From positions 1 through 19,422 of the forward strand of contig CAZVIK010000061.1 of assembly GCA_964627045.1 (NCBI GenBank): a stretch of DNA of 19,422 bases. Direction: 5' to 3'. This DNA is from CAZVIK01 sp964627045 (GTDB lineage: Bacteria > Acidobacteriota > Terriglobia > Bryobacterales > Bryobacteraceae). The position numbers and the translations under genes were made by a program. Position 1 is the first letter of the stretch, and every line of letters starts with the position of its first letter. Shown here one piece after another: positions 1 to 7,447 of this stretch. A model generated the notes under the pieces. The model was not told where the DNA came from. It did not search any database and saw nothing but the letters and a program-made list of their open reading frames with translations.

Positions 1-1
1 G

Positions 2-403
2 GATCTGGTGCTCATCGACTCGCCCCCGGGGACCTCCTGTTCCGTGATCGAGAGTGTGCGGGGAAGCGACTACGTTGTGCTGGTGACGGAGCCGACCCCG
101 TTTGGGCTGAACGACCTCAAGCTGGCCGTAGAGATGGCGAGGGATCTCCGCCTGCCCGTGGGAATCGTCATCAACCGCGCGCGCTTCGATGATAATGAAA
201 CCCACAAGTACGCTCGCCACGAAGGAATTGAGATCCTAGCCGAGATTTCGGACGACCGTCGCGTGGCCGAAGCCTACTCGCGCGGCGCGTTGGCGTGCGA
301 CGCCATCATAGAGTTCCGGGCGTCCATCCAGGTTTTGCTGAGCCGTATCCAACAGCAAGTCGTGCCATCGGAACCGGCGGCCGGACGGGAGGCTGCACGA
401 TGA
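2..403 (+). CDS. MinD/ParA-type P-loop ATPase, C-terminal part (5' end outside window)
   Basis: The frame is open from the window edge and ends at TGA 401-403, so only the C-terminal ~133 residues are visible. The first residues read DLVLIDSPPGTSC, the Walker B-like strand and following loop of MinD/Mrp-type deviant P-loop ATPases. VTEPTPFGLNDLKLAVEMAR and INRARFDDNETHKYA follow and are typical of the COG1149 group (MinD-superfamily ATPases with an inserted ferredoxin domain). The Walker A loop and any cysteine clusters lie upstream and cannot be checked. Its stop codon overlaps the next gene's ATG (ATGA, 400-403), so the two ATPases are almost certainly co-translated as a tandem pair. In other anaerobes such pairs sit with NifX/NifB-like or 'orange protein' metal-cofactor genes; whether this holds here depends on unseen upstream sequence. 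The family call is firm; the function is not known. Confidence 0.9.
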   Translation, partial: DLVLIDSPPGTSCSVIESVRGSDYVVLVTEPTPFGLNDLKLAVEMARDLRLPVGIVINRARFDDNETHKYARHEGIEILAEISDDRRVAEAYSRGALACDAIIEFRASIQVLLSRIQQQVVPSEPAAGREAAR

Positions 404-1359
404 CGGGATTCGTGCCCATTCGCCCCCTTGAGGCTGCGGCTGTGAGTGAACTGGTGGTGATCAGCGGGAAGGGCGGAACGGGAAAGACGTCGCTGGTGGC
501 ATCGTTTGCGGCGCTCTGCGAAAACGCAGTGCTGGCCGACTGCGATGTGGATGCAGCCGATCTTCACCTCGTGCTGGCGCCCAAGGTGACTCACCGCGAG
601 CCCTTTTCGGGAGGCAAGGCGGCCAGGGTTCGCCCCGGCCATTGCACGGCTTGCGGCAAGTGCAAGGAACTCTGCCGGTTCGACGCGATCCTGTTTGACG
701 GAGCCGGAAACGGGCTGGTCGAGAAGACGTTTCGGGTGAATCCGGCGGCGTGCGAAGGGTGCGGAGTGTGTGCGTGGTTTTGCGCGGAAAACGCCATTGA
801 GTTCGGGCCGTCGGTCAATGGAGAGTGGTATATCTCGGAGACGCGGTGGGGGCCGATGGTGCACGGCAGACTCGGTGTGGGCGGGGAGAATTCTGGGAAA
901 CTCGTGAGTACGGTCCGAACTTCCGCAAAGCAGATCGCGGAAGAGCGGGGGCGGGCACTCGTATTGATTGACGGGTCGCCCGGCATCGGATGCCCGGTGA
1001 TCGCGTCGCTTACAGGCGCGAGTTTGGCGCTCATTGTCACGGAGCCCACGATAAGCGGGCTTCACGACTTGGAGCGTGTGGTGGAATTGACGCAGCATTT
1101 CCATTTGCCGGCAGCGGCTTGCGTGAACAAATGGGACCTGAACCCAGAGCTGTGCGCACAAATTGAGAGCCGCGCGGGGGAGTTGGGGCTTTCCGTGGCG
1201 GGGAGGGTCCGTTACGATCGAGCGGTGACGGATGCGCAGGTCCGTGGCAAGGCCGTGGTCGAGTACCGGCGCGATGGCTGTTCCGCGGACATACGCGCCG
1301 TGTGGGCCGCTGTTGAATCGCGTCTGGAACTCCACCGCGCCCAGCGTCACACCACATGA
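400..1359 (+). CDS. MinD-superfamily ATPase with inserted 2x[4Fe-4S] ferredoxin domain (COG1149 type)
   Basis: A complete 319-residue protein. The deviant Walker A loop SGKGGTGKTS is at about residues 22-31, switch motif ADCDVDAADL at 46-55, and Walker B-like VLIDGSPGIGC near 188-198. Between them is a bacterial ferredoxin insert with Cys82/85/88/92 (CTACGKCKELC) and Cys118/121/124/128 (CEGCGVCAWFC), enough for two [4Fe-4S] clusters. Relatives are cytosolic and are thought to couple ATP hydrolysis to iron-sulfur or metal-cofactor handling; no reaction is established. The ATG at 400 is chosen because GGGAGG lies 7 nt upstream. A GTG at 442 (VSELVVISGKGG), with GAGG 8 nt upstream, matches the usual family N-terminus better and remains possible. 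It overlaps the preceding ATPase by 4 nt and converges on a small membrane-protein gene. Confidence 0.93.
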   Translation: MTGFVPIRPLEAAAVSELVVISGKGGTGKTSLVASFAALCENAVLADCDVDAADLHLVLAPKVTHREPFSGGKAARVRPGHCTACGKCKELCRFDAILFDGAGNGLVEKTFRVNPAACEGCGVCAWFCAENAIEFGPSVNGEWYISETRWGPMVHGRLGVGGENSGKLVSTVRTSAKQIAEERGRALVLIDGSPGIGCPVIASLTGASLALIVTEPTISGLHDLERVVELTQHFHLPAAACVNKWDLNPELCAQIESRAGELGLSVAGRVRYDRAVTDAQVRGKAVVEYRRDGCSADIRAVWAAVESRLELHRAQRHTT

Positions 1360-1364
1360 CAAAC

Positions 1365-1384
1365 AGCGCTGTGGCCCCAGCGCT
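1365..1384. terminator. Hairpin in the convergent gap, possible bidirectional terminator
   Basis: AGCGCTG (1365-1371), a 6-nt loop, and CAGCGCT (1378-1384) form a perfect 7-bp GC-rich stem. It lies in the 29-nt gap between the stop of the ferredoxin-type ATPase (1359) and the stop of the small minus-strand gene (1389). On the minus strand it is followed by GTTTGT; on the plus strand there is no clear T run. Position and stem suggest a shared terminator, but the weak T tracts leave this uncertain. Confidence 0.45.
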
Positions 1385-1388
1385 TGCA

Positions 1389-1604
1389 CTACGGGCGGAT
1401 GTGCATACTCCGCAGGAACTCCACGTCGGGCTCCAGGCGGTCCTCAAGGCTCGTCTTTTGCCTGAAGTGCCGACGGAAGGAATCCCGGATTAGCGCCGCC
1501 ATCAGAACCGCCCAAAGGATCCCCGAAATTCCCACAGCTAGCCATAGCACCGCCAAGACACGGTCGAACAACAGTGAGAGTCCGCCGGCTGCACCGATGA
1601 TCAT
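1389..1604 (-). CDS. Small two-helix membrane protein of unknown function
   Basis: A 71-residue protein with no family I recognise. The N-terminal ~42 residues are almost entirely hydrophobic (GLSLLFDRVLAVLWLAVGIS, then GILWAVLMAALI) and look like two transmembrane helices. A basic, polar tail (RDSFRRHFRQKTSLEDRLE) probably faces the cytosol. What makes it a credible gene is its translation signal: AGGAGGT at 1609-1615 sits 4 nt before the ATG, the strongest Shine-Dalgarno sequence noticed in the window. A sigma70-like promoter lies 130-160 nt upstream. It is placed between the MinD-like ATPases (convergent) and the metallo-beta-lactamase-fold gene (same strand, upstream), so a link to either is possible but not shown. 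Confidence 0.7.
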   Translation of the reverse strand: MIIGAAGGLSLLFDRVLAVLWLAVGISGILWAVLMAALIRDSFRRHFRQKTSLEDRLEPDVEFLRSMHIRP

Positions 1605-1734
1605 GGTGACCTCCTCTCCGAGGCCCGTGCATCTGCGCGAGCCTGCGCCTCAGCCTCCGTCACTTCAGATCGTGCGTGCACCGGCGAAGGCCGCGGTTTT
1701 CTCGCAGGCAATAGATGTGGCATACACCTATAGC

Positions 1735-1763
1735 ATTATGACACCTTATGGCGGCATTTTGAA
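1735..1763 (-). promoter_or_regulatory. Putative sigma70-type promoter for the small membrane protein
   Basis: Read on the minus strand, TTCAAA (1758-1763, 4/6 to TTGACA) and CATAAT (1735-1740, 5/6 to TATAAT) are separated by exactly 17 nt. They lie in an AT-richer patch of the 244-nt gap 1605-1848. The predicted start would be near 1728, leaving a leader of about 120 nt before the ATG at 1604. Nothing else was recognised in that gap. Confidence 0.45.
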
Positions 1764-1848
1764 GGGCAATGTGGACCCCGGGTACGTCCGTGCGAGGCCG
1801 GTCAGCGGGCCCGGCCGGCCTGTCGGCTCGGTCATGGCACGGGTGCGG

Positions 1849-2688
1849 CTACTCGATCACCAACTCGCTTCCGGCGCCGAGCGCGGGACAACTCGCGCCG
1901 AGCCGCCGCCGGAGGAATTCCCGGGCGGTGGGGCCAGTGCAATGGCACGGCGCCACAACCTGAATCGAGCGTCTCGCAATGGCAGCGGCGGCCGATTCAA
2001 GTGCGGCGGCCGGGGCGTCGTGCAGATGCAGCCCGCCCGCGAGCGCGTACAGGTCGCGGCGGCCCGTCAAACAGTTGACGTAGTTCAACGTGTTGGCGAC
2101 CCCGGAATGCGTGCATCCGCAGATCACCACGATGCCGCGTGGGGTCTCAACGATCAACGCTTGATCGTCCGCCAGACTGTCCGGCCTCTCGCAATCGGGA
2201 TCCAGATAGAAGTAGCCTTCGGGTTGTGACGCCGGGTGCTGCCGCGGGATTTCCCCCGTACACCAGATCCCCGGCGCGACTTCCGCTGGAGACGCCGTCC
2301 ACACGATGCGTTCCCGGACGCGATTCAGCGCGTCCAGGCATGACGGCGGGATGCCGATCTGGCGCGCGGGCGGCAGTTCGCGCCTGGCGTACTTCGGACA
2401 CAGCGCGTCCGGGTGAACATATACGCGGTCTGGCATGCATTCGCCCAAGAGCCAGGCAACGCCACCGGTATGATCGTAGTGCCCGTGGCTCAGGACCAGT
2501 GCATCGAGCGGCGCGAGGCGGATTCGCATCGCCGAAACGTTGGCGGGCAACGCTTCGCCTGAACCCGTGTCGAAAAGGACCCGCCGGCCGGCCGCTTCCA
2601 CGAGAAACGACAGCCCGTGTTCAGCGTGAAGGCCGGGGATCGCCGAGGAGTTGTCCACCAACACGATGATCTTCAGTGATTCGTTCAC
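1849..2688 (-). CDS. Metallo-beta-lactamase-fold metal hydrolase (COG1237 / dihydropterin-RFAP-synthase-like)
   Basis: A 279-residue protein beginning VNESLKIIVLVDNSS, the usual opening of COG1237 proteins (relatives of archaeal RFAP synthase). Metal-ligand motif HGHYDH is at residues 68-73 (HxHxDH). A second histidine is in GCTHSG (~184), and GGLHLHDA and PCHCTG further on complete a typical binuclear site. The substrate is unknown; in bacteria this family is not tied to methanopterin synthesis. GTG at 2688 is preferred because it matches family N-termini and has GAGG 9 nt upstream. An in-frame ATG at 2781 would add 31 residues but lacks a ribosome binding site. Genes of this family are often found near COG1149 ATPases and metal-cofactor genes, as here. 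The fold is certain; the role is open. Confidence 0.9.
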   Translation of the reverse strand: MNESLKIIVLVDNSSAIPGLHAEHGLSFLVEAAGRRVLFDTGSGEALPANVSAMRIRLAPLDALVLSHGHYDHTGGVAWLLGECMPDRVYVHPDALCPKYARRELPPARQIGIPPSCLDALNRVRERIVWTASPAEVAPGIWCTGEIPRQHPASQPEGYFYLDPDCERPDSLADDQALIVETPRGIVVICGCTHSGVANTLNYVNCLTGRRDLYALAGGLHLHDAPAAALESAAAAIARRSIQVVAPCHCTGPTAREFLRRRLGASCPALGAGSELVIE

Positions 2689-2845
2689 GGCCGGGAACCT
2701 CGGCTCAAGTCCGGCTTGCGGGTCTGGAAGAGTGCGGGCATCGAAGTCTCTCCCTTGTAGTGTAGATGTGCGCGAGGGCATGGAAGGAAAGGGGTCGTGG
2801 GGCCTATTCGGCTACACTGAATTCATACGGGGTTAGAGCGGAGCG

Positions 2846-3397
2846 ATGGACATTTTCGCGCATGGAGTGTGGGCGGGAGCGGCTGCCGCTGCCGCCAACC
2901 CAAAGCTCAGGCGGCCGGTGCGGCTCTACTGGGCCGGAGCCTGGGGCGTGTTTCCCGACCTGGCCGCATTCACCCCGTCCTTCGTTCTCGGCGTATGGGC
3001 GGCGGCCATGGGCCTCGCTCCCATAACGAACCGGTTCTTTTTTTTACGGCATGGGATGATCGACGCTCTTCCACCGCTCCTCCGGCCGGAGAACCTGTAC
3101 CGCTTCAGCCACAGCCTGGTGATCTTCGCGGTGGTCTTTGGTGTGGTCTGGTGGCTCCGCCGGTCTCCCGCGTTCGTAATGCTGGGCTGGCCGCTACACA
3201 TTCTGATGGATATCCCCACGCACAGGGCCGGCCGCTACGGCACCCCGTTCCTGTGGCCGATTTCCGACTACCGGTTTGACGGGATCTCCTGGGGGCAGGG
3301 CTGGTTCATGATCCTGAACTGGAGTCTCATCGCCGCGGTGTGCCTCGCTCTCGTAGTTTGGCGCCATCGTGCGCGCCGCCGCCCTAACTCGACTTGA
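2846..3397 (+). CDS. YdjM/DUF457-like multi-pass membrane protein (putative metal-dependent hydrolase)
   Basis: A 183-residue integral membrane protein with about four hydrophobic helices. Histidines and acidic residues are placed as in YdjM/DUF457-type proteins: MDIFAHG at the N-terminus, GVFPDLAAF near residue 35, RFSHSLVIF near 88, and HILMDIPTH near 117-125. The family is annotated as membrane-bound metal-dependent hydrolases, but no reaction has been shown for most members. The ATG at 2846 is preceded by GGAG with short spacing. It is a single gene, divergent from the metallo-beta-lactamase gene and followed by a compact hairpin directly after its stop, which argues for a monocistronic unit. 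Some relatives are shorter or longer, so length is not diagnostic. Confidence 0.75.
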   Translation: MDIFAHGVWAGAAAAAANPKLRRPVRLYWAGAWGVFPDLAAFTPSFVLGVWAAAMGLAPITNRFFFLRHGMIDALPPLLRPENLYRFSHSLVIFAVVFGVVWWLRRSPAFVMLGWPLHILMDIPTHRAGRYGTPFLWPISDYRFDGISWGQGWFMILNWSLIAAVCLALVVWRHRARRRPNST

Positions 3398-3414
3398 GGT
3401 GCGTAACCGCACCT
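3397..3414 (+). terminator. Hairpin immediately after the YdjM-like gene
   Basis: AGGTGCG (3397-3403), loop TAAC, and CGCACCT (3408-3414) form a perfect 7-bp stem beginning at the last base of the stop codon. It is followed by TTGTG, a poor T tract. Position favours a terminator separating the membrane gene from gltA; strength is uncertain. Confidence 0.5.
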
Positions 3415-3428
3415 TTGTGCCGTCGCGG

Positions 3429-3456
3429 TTGCATCCGGCCGGGCTTGTCGTACACT
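3429..3456 (+). promoter_or_regulatory. Putative promoter for gltA
   Basis: TTGCAT (3429-3434) and TACACT (3451-3456) are separated by 16 nt, about 50 nt before the gltA start. The -35 box is weak (3/6) and the -10 box is 4/6. The following leader contains nine consecutive T (3484-3492) and then the ribosome binding site GGAGAGAGG just before the ATG. Confidence 0.35.
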
Positions 3457-3507
3457 TGAACCATACCCTTCAGAGAGGGGAAGTTTTTTTTTCTTGGAGA
3501 GAGGCAA

Positions 3508-4803
3508 ATGCAGAACGAAACCCTGTCCATCACTGACAATCGCACCGGCAAAGCCTACAACGTACCGCTGTTCAAGGGGTGCGTCCGGACGATGGACCTG
3601 CGGAAAATTAATGTCATCGACGACGATTTCGGGTTCATGGGCTACGACCCCGCGTTCATGAATACGGCGTCTTGCCAGAGTTCGATCACCTTCATCGACG
3701 GCGACAAGGGAATCCTCCGCTATCGCGGCTATCCGATCGAGCAACTGGCGGAGAAGTGCACGTTTCTGGAAGTGTGCTACCTGCTGTTGAACGGAGAGTT
3801 GCCTACGGCAGCGCAGTTGGACGCCTTCGTTAAAGAAATCACGCACCACACCATGGTGCACGAGAACATCAAAAAGCTGCTTGACGGCTTCCAGCACGAC
3901 GCCCACCCCATGGGGATGTTGATGAGCGGCATCGCGGCGCTGGCGACTTACTATCCGGACGGGCGGAAGGTCCTGGATCCGGCCAACCGTCGGCTGCAAA
4001 TCATGCGGTTGATTGCAAAGGTCCCGACCGTGGCCGCGTATTGCTACCGGCACAGCCTGGGGCTACCCTATGTCGGCCCCGACAACAGCCTCAGCTACAC
4101 CGAGAACTTCGCTAGCATGCTCTGGCGCAATCCGGCCGAGCCGCGCTACACGCCGAACCCGGTGTTGGCGAAGGCGCTCGATGTGTTGTTCATCCTCCAC
4201 GCGGATCACGAGCAGAATTGCAGCACCAATGCGATGCGGAGCGTGGGCAGTTCCCAGGCCGACCCGTTCGCTTCGACGGCGGCGGCGATCGCGGCGCTCT
4301 GGGGGCCGCTGCACGGCGGGGCCAACGAGCAGGTCCTGGTGATGCTCGACGAAATCGGCACGGTCGAGAACATTCCGGCCTTCATTGCCGACGTTAAGGC
4401 GGGCAAGGGGAAGCTCATGGGTTTCGGCCACCGCGTGTACAAGAACTATGACCCGCGGGCCAAGATCATCAAGAAGACGGCGGAGGAGGTCTTCAAGGTC
4501 ACCGGACGGAATCCCAAGCTGGATGTCGCCATCGAACTCGAAAAGATTGCGCTCAGCGACGAGTACTTCATCAAGCGCAAGCTGTATCCCAATGTGGACT
4601 TCTACAGTGGGATCATCTACCAGGCGCTAGGCTTCAAGCCGGAGATCTTCACCGTGTTGTTCGCCATCGGCAGAACGGTCGGCTGGCTGGCGCAGTGGGA
4701 CGAACTGCTGAACGACAAGGAACAGAAGATCGCCCGTCCCCGCCAGATCTTCACCGGGTACGACGAGCGCCCGGTACCGGCGATGTCGCAGCGCGGCAAG
4801 TAG
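3508..4803 (+). CDS. gltA: Citrate synthase (type II)
   Basis: A 431-residue protein, the same length class as E. coli GltA (427). It condenses acetyl-CoA and oxaloacetate to citrate, the entry step of the TCA cycle. The catalytic triad is visible: His269 in WGPLHGGANE, His308 in GFGHRVYKNYDPRA and Asp364 in PNVDFYSG. The substrate-binding histidine is at 231 in LHADHEQN. The conserved C-terminus RPRQIFTGY is intact. The N-terminal extension with ITDNRTGK is typical of the NADH-sensitive or hexameric Gram-negative group, but allosteric behaviour cannot be read from sequence alone. The start is supported by GGAGAGAGG a few bases upstream. The gene ends 6 nt from the end of the convergent kor operon, joining two TCA-cycle functions tail-to-tail. 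Confidence 0.98.
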   Translation: MQNETLSITDNRTGKAYNVPLFKGCVRTMDLRKINVIDDDFGFMGYDPAFMNTASCQSSITFIDGDKGILRYRGYPIEQLAEKCTFLEVCYLLLNGELPTAAQLDAFVKEITHHTMVHENIKKLLDGFQHDAHPMGMLMSGIAALATYYPDGRKVLDPANRRLQIMRLIAKVPTVAAYCYRHSLGLPYVGPDNSLSYTENFASMLWRNPAEPRYTPNPVLAKALDVLFILHADHEQNCSTNAMRSVGSSQADPFASTAAAIAALWGPLHGGANEQVLVMLDEIGTVENIPAFIADVKAGKGKLMGFGHRVYKNYDPRAKIIKKTAEEVFKVTGRNPKLDVAIELEKIALSDEYFIKRKLYPNVDFYSGIIYQALGFKPEIFTVLFAIGRTVGWLAQWDELLNDKEQKIARPRQIFTGYDERPVPAMSQRGK

Positions 4804-4809
4804 CGCGGG

Positions 4810-5403
4810 CTACTCGCTCTGCAGTTCGGGAACGGCCTCGCTCTCTTCCGCCAGAGGGAGCGAGGTCTTTCCGTATTCGAACCCTCTTGCGAGGGCCTTG
4901 AGGTTTAGTTCGCGGAAGGCCGGCGGCACGGAGTCTTCCACCGCGGCCCGTAGCGCCTGCTCTTCCACCAGGCCGGTTACCGACGCGAAGAAACCTGCCA
5001 TCACGACATTCAGCACCATCTTGCGGCCGAGTTCCTCCGCGAGGCGGGTGGCGGGAATCCCGTAGACACGCGTACCCTCGGGCAGTTTCCCCAAGCGCAC
5101 CAGGTCCTGTTCCACCAGGAGCATCCCGCCGGGTTTCAGCTCGGAGACAAACTTCGAGCAGGCCTCCTGGCTCATGGCCACAAGGACGTCCGGGCGCGTG
5201 ACGTAAGGATAGAGAACCGGATCTTCGGAAAGCACCACCTGCGCGCTGCACGCGCCGCCGCGCGATTCCGGGCCAAAACTCTGCGTCATGGTCGCGTGGC
5301 CGTTCTGAAAAATCGAATAGGCCTTGCCGATGACGCTGGCCGCGAGGATGACGCCTTGTCCGCCAAATCCGGCGATTCTGATTTCGGTTAGCCGCATGAG
5401 CAA
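4810..5403 (-). CDS. korC: 2-oxoacid:ferredoxin oxidoreductase, gamma subunit
   Basis: A ~195-197-residue gamma subunit, last gene of the kor operon. It carries the opening motif IRIAGFGGQGVILAA and the conserved SFGPESRGGACSAQVVLSED stretch of KorC/VorC/PorG proteins. In the complex this subunit contacts the CoA-binding side and completes oxidative decarboxylation of the 2-oxoacid to acyl-CoA, with electrons passed to ferredoxin. Two starts are possible. TTG at 5403 has GGAGG 7 nt upstream, ideal spacing; ATG at 5397 (MRLTEIRI) matches the family but leaves 13 nt. Either overlaps the end of korB by 10-16 nt, implying translational coupling. Substrate class (2-oxoglutarate or branched-chain) cannot be fixed from this subunit. 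Confidence 0.93.
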   Translation of the reverse strand: MLMRLTEIRIAGFGGQGVILAASVIGKAYSIFQNGHATMTQSFGPESRGGACSAQVVLSEDPVLYPYVTRPDVLVAMSQEACSKFVSELKPGGMLLVEQDLVRLGKLPEGTRVYGIPATRLAEELGRKMVLNVVMAGFFASVTGLVEEQALRAAVEDSVPPAFRELNLKALARGFEYGKTSLPLAEESEAVPELQSE

Positions 5404-6269
5404 GCCGGAGCCTCCACGTAACTGTCGCCCAACTTCGCCTGCATCTGCCGGCGCAGGTATTCGCCGTAGTCCGGCCGGTCCCGGTCGACGAACTTGCCCA
5501 CCGTGATCTCGCCGGTGACCCCAAGGGCGACTTCGCTGGTTGGTGCGCCGTTGCGGATCTTGCTCTTCTCTTTGTAGAGCCTCATAGTGTCGATCCCCTC
5601 GCCAAGCTTGTTGCGCCGCTCATAGAGCGTGGGACACGGCGAGAGAACCTCGATGAAGCAGAAGCCCTTCTTCTGAAACACCTCCGTCATGGCCCGCGTC
5701 AACTGGCGGACGTGAAACGCGGTCCAGCGTGCCACGTACACCGCACCAGCCGCATCGGCCAGTTGGGGCAGATTGAATGACGGCTCGAAGGCGCCGTAGG
5801 GCGAAGTCGAGGTGGTCGCCGTGAACGGCGTGGTTGGGCCGCTTTGGCCGCCAGTCATGGCGTAGATGAAGTTGTTAACGCAGATCACCTTGAGGTCGAT
5901 GTTGCGGCGCGCGGCGTGGATCAGGTGGTTGCCGCCGATCGCCGACAGATCGCCGTCGCCGGAGTATACGACCACGTTTAAGGATGGATTGGCCAGCTTC
6001 AGTCCGGTGGCGAACGGGATGGCGCGGCCGTGCGTGGTGTGAAAGCTGTCCAGCCGGACGTAGCCAGCCACCCGGCCCGAGCAGCCGATGCCGCTTACCA
6101 CCGCGACCTGGTCCAGCGGCGTTCCGCATTCCAGGAGCGCGCGGGCGAAACAGTTCACCGTGGTTCCGATGCCGCAGCCCGCGCACCAGATGTGCGGGAG
6201 GCGGTCCATCCGCAGAAACGGCTCCAACGGATTGGCCGGCGCCTGCGGTGTGACTTCCAGGGTACTCAT
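5388..6269 (-). CDS. korB: 2-oxoacid:ferredoxin oxidoreductase, beta (TPP-binding) subunit
   Basis: A 293-residue protein that binds thiamine diphosphate. WCAGCG (Cys29, Cys32) opens the domain. The TPP/Mg motif begins at GDGDLSAIGG (104 onward) and continues through NNFIYAMTGGQSGPTTP (~132-148), all typical of KorB/OorB. The short SFHTTHGRAIPFATGLKLA segment is the usual substrate/TPP loop. Unlike PorB-type pyruvate enzymes it has no long C-terminal extension. It has a CSCG tail. The ATG at 6269 overlaps the korA stop (ATGA, 6266-6269) and GAGGAGG lies 7 nt upstream. With korA it forms the catalytic heterodimer; the 2-oxoglutarate assignment rests on operon layout (DABC) and subunit sequence style. 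Confidence 0.95.
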   Translation of the reverse strand: MSTLEVTPQAPANPLEPFLRMDRLPHIWCAGCGIGTTVNCFARALLECGTPLDQVAVVSGIGCSGRVAGYVRLDSFHTTHGRAIPFATGLKLANPSLNVVVYSGDGDLSAIGGNHLIHAARRNIDLKVICVNNFIYAMTGGQSGPTTPFTATTSTSPYGAFEPSFNLPQLADAAGAVYVARWTAFHVRQLTRAMTEVFQKKGFCFIEVLSPCPTLYERRNKLGEGIDTMRLYKEKSKIRNGAPTSEVALGVTGEITVGKFVDRDRPDYGEYLRRQMQAKLGDSYVEAPACSCG

Positions 6270-7447
6270 CGTGCGGCCTCCTCGATCACCTGCAAGATCC
6301 TCTCGGGCTGATGGACCGTTCCTCCGGCGTGCGGCACCGCAAAGGTTCGCGCCGCACCGCCGGCCGCACGCTCGACCTCATTCACCATCTGTCCGAGGTT
6401 CAACTCCGGGACCACAAACGCCTTGACCTTTCCGGCGAGAGTGGCAATGAGGGCCGCCGGGAAGGGCCAGACCGTGAGGAGCCGCAACTTGCCGATGCGG
6501 AGGCCTTGCTCGCGGGCCATCTCGATGGCCCTCTGCGCCACGCGGCTAGTGATTCCGTAAGACACGACGACAACCTCGGCGGCGTCAAGCCCTTCTTCCT
6601 CCACCAGGGTGAGCTCGCCGGCGGCTCCGGCGATCTTGGCCTTAAGCCGCTTTACCAGGCGGTCCTGCGTCTCAGGAGTCATGGAGGGGTAGCCGCGTTC
6701 GTCGTGGGTGAGACCGGTGACGTGGAAACGGTAGCCTTCGCCGGCGTGCGGCATGTCCGGAACCAGATCTGCCGCCGGTTGGAAAGGGAGCAACTCGCCC
6801 GGCGCGCCACGGGCCCGGCGGCGCGGGTAGATCATAATCTGGCTGGCGGGCGGGATGACGACCTTTTCCGTCATGTGCCCGACGCATTCATCCATCATGA
6901 GCATGACTGGCGTGCGGAATTGTTCAGACCAATTGAAGGCGCGGATGGTCAGGTCGAAACACTCCTGGGGCGAGTTCGGGCACAACGCGATCATCTCGTA
7001 ATCGCCGTGGGAACCCCAGCGGGCCTGCATCATGTCGCCTTGCGCCGGAAGCGTTGGCAGGCCCGTGGAAGGGCCGCCGCGCTGCACGTCGACGAAAACG
7101 CACGGCGTTTCGGTCATCGCGGCATAACCGATATGTTCCATCATCAGCGAAAAGCCCGGGCCGCTGGTGACGGTGAAGACTTTGGCGCCGCCCCACGCCG
7201 CTCCGAGAATGGTGATGGAGGCGGCCAGTTCGTCTTCCATCTGGATGAAGGTCCCGCCCACTTTCGGGATTCGTGCGGCGAAGCGTTCGACAACCTCGGT
7301 GGACGGCGTGATCGGATAGCCAGCAGCGAAGCGGGCACCGGCTGCCAACGCTCCTTCGCAGCAGGCATGGTCGCCGTCCAAAAAATGCGTCCCGGTCAGC
7401 ACGCCCGCCGGATCGGCGGAATGCAGTTGTCTGGTTCCGTTGTTCAT
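6266..7447 (-). CDS. korA: 2-oxoacid:ferredoxin oxidoreductase, alpha subunit
   Basis: A 393-residue alpha subunit. Visible family signatures are GDHACCEGALAAGARFAAGY followed by PITPSTEV, IQMEDELAASITILGAAWGG, TSGPGFSLMMEHIGYA and VQRGGPSTGLPTLPAQGD, then the transketolase C-terminal-like part with VVSYGITSRVA and the closing VPELNLGQM. The ATG at 7447 (MNNGTRQL) is chosen because it overlaps the korD stop as ATGA and has a purine-rich GAGAAGG just upstream; the open frame extends further but only inside korD. The complex oxidises 2-oxoglutarate to succinyl-CoA with ferredoxin as acceptor, or the reverse with reduced ferredoxin. A 2-oxoisovalerate (Vor) specificity is the main alternative. 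Confidence 0.95.
   Translation of the reverse strand: MNNGTRQLHSADPAGVLTGTHFLDGDHACCEGALAAGARFAAGYPITPSTEVVERFAARIPKVGGTFIQMEDELAASITILGAAWGGAKVFTVTSGPGFSLMMEHIGYAAMTETPCVFVDVQRGGPSTGLPTLPAQGDMMQARWGSHGDYEMIALCPNSPQECFDLTIRAFNWSEQFRTPVMLMMDECVGHMTEKVVIPPASQIMIYPRRRARGAPGELLPFQPAADLVPDMPHAGEGYRFHVTGLTHDERGYPSMTPETQDRLVKRLKAKIAGAAGELTLVEEEGLDAAEVVVVSYGITSRVAQRAIEMAREQGLRIGKLRLLTVWPFPAALIATLAGKVKAFVVPELNLGQMVNEVERAAGGAARTFAVPHAGGTVHQPERILQVIEEAAR

Noticed and set aside
274..1389. Long minus-strand open frame (371 codons) over the MinD-type ATPases
   Set aside because: Antisense to two well-supported genes, no recognisable motif, Arg/His/Pro-rich shadow composition.
3268..4053. Minus-strand open frame (261 codons) over gltA's start
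   Set aside because: It overlaps the conserved citrate synthase N-terminus and the gltA promoter region; no domain is visible.
4804..4809. A terminator between gltA and korC
   Set aside because: Only 6 nt separate the stops and no convincing stem with a T run spans the junction.
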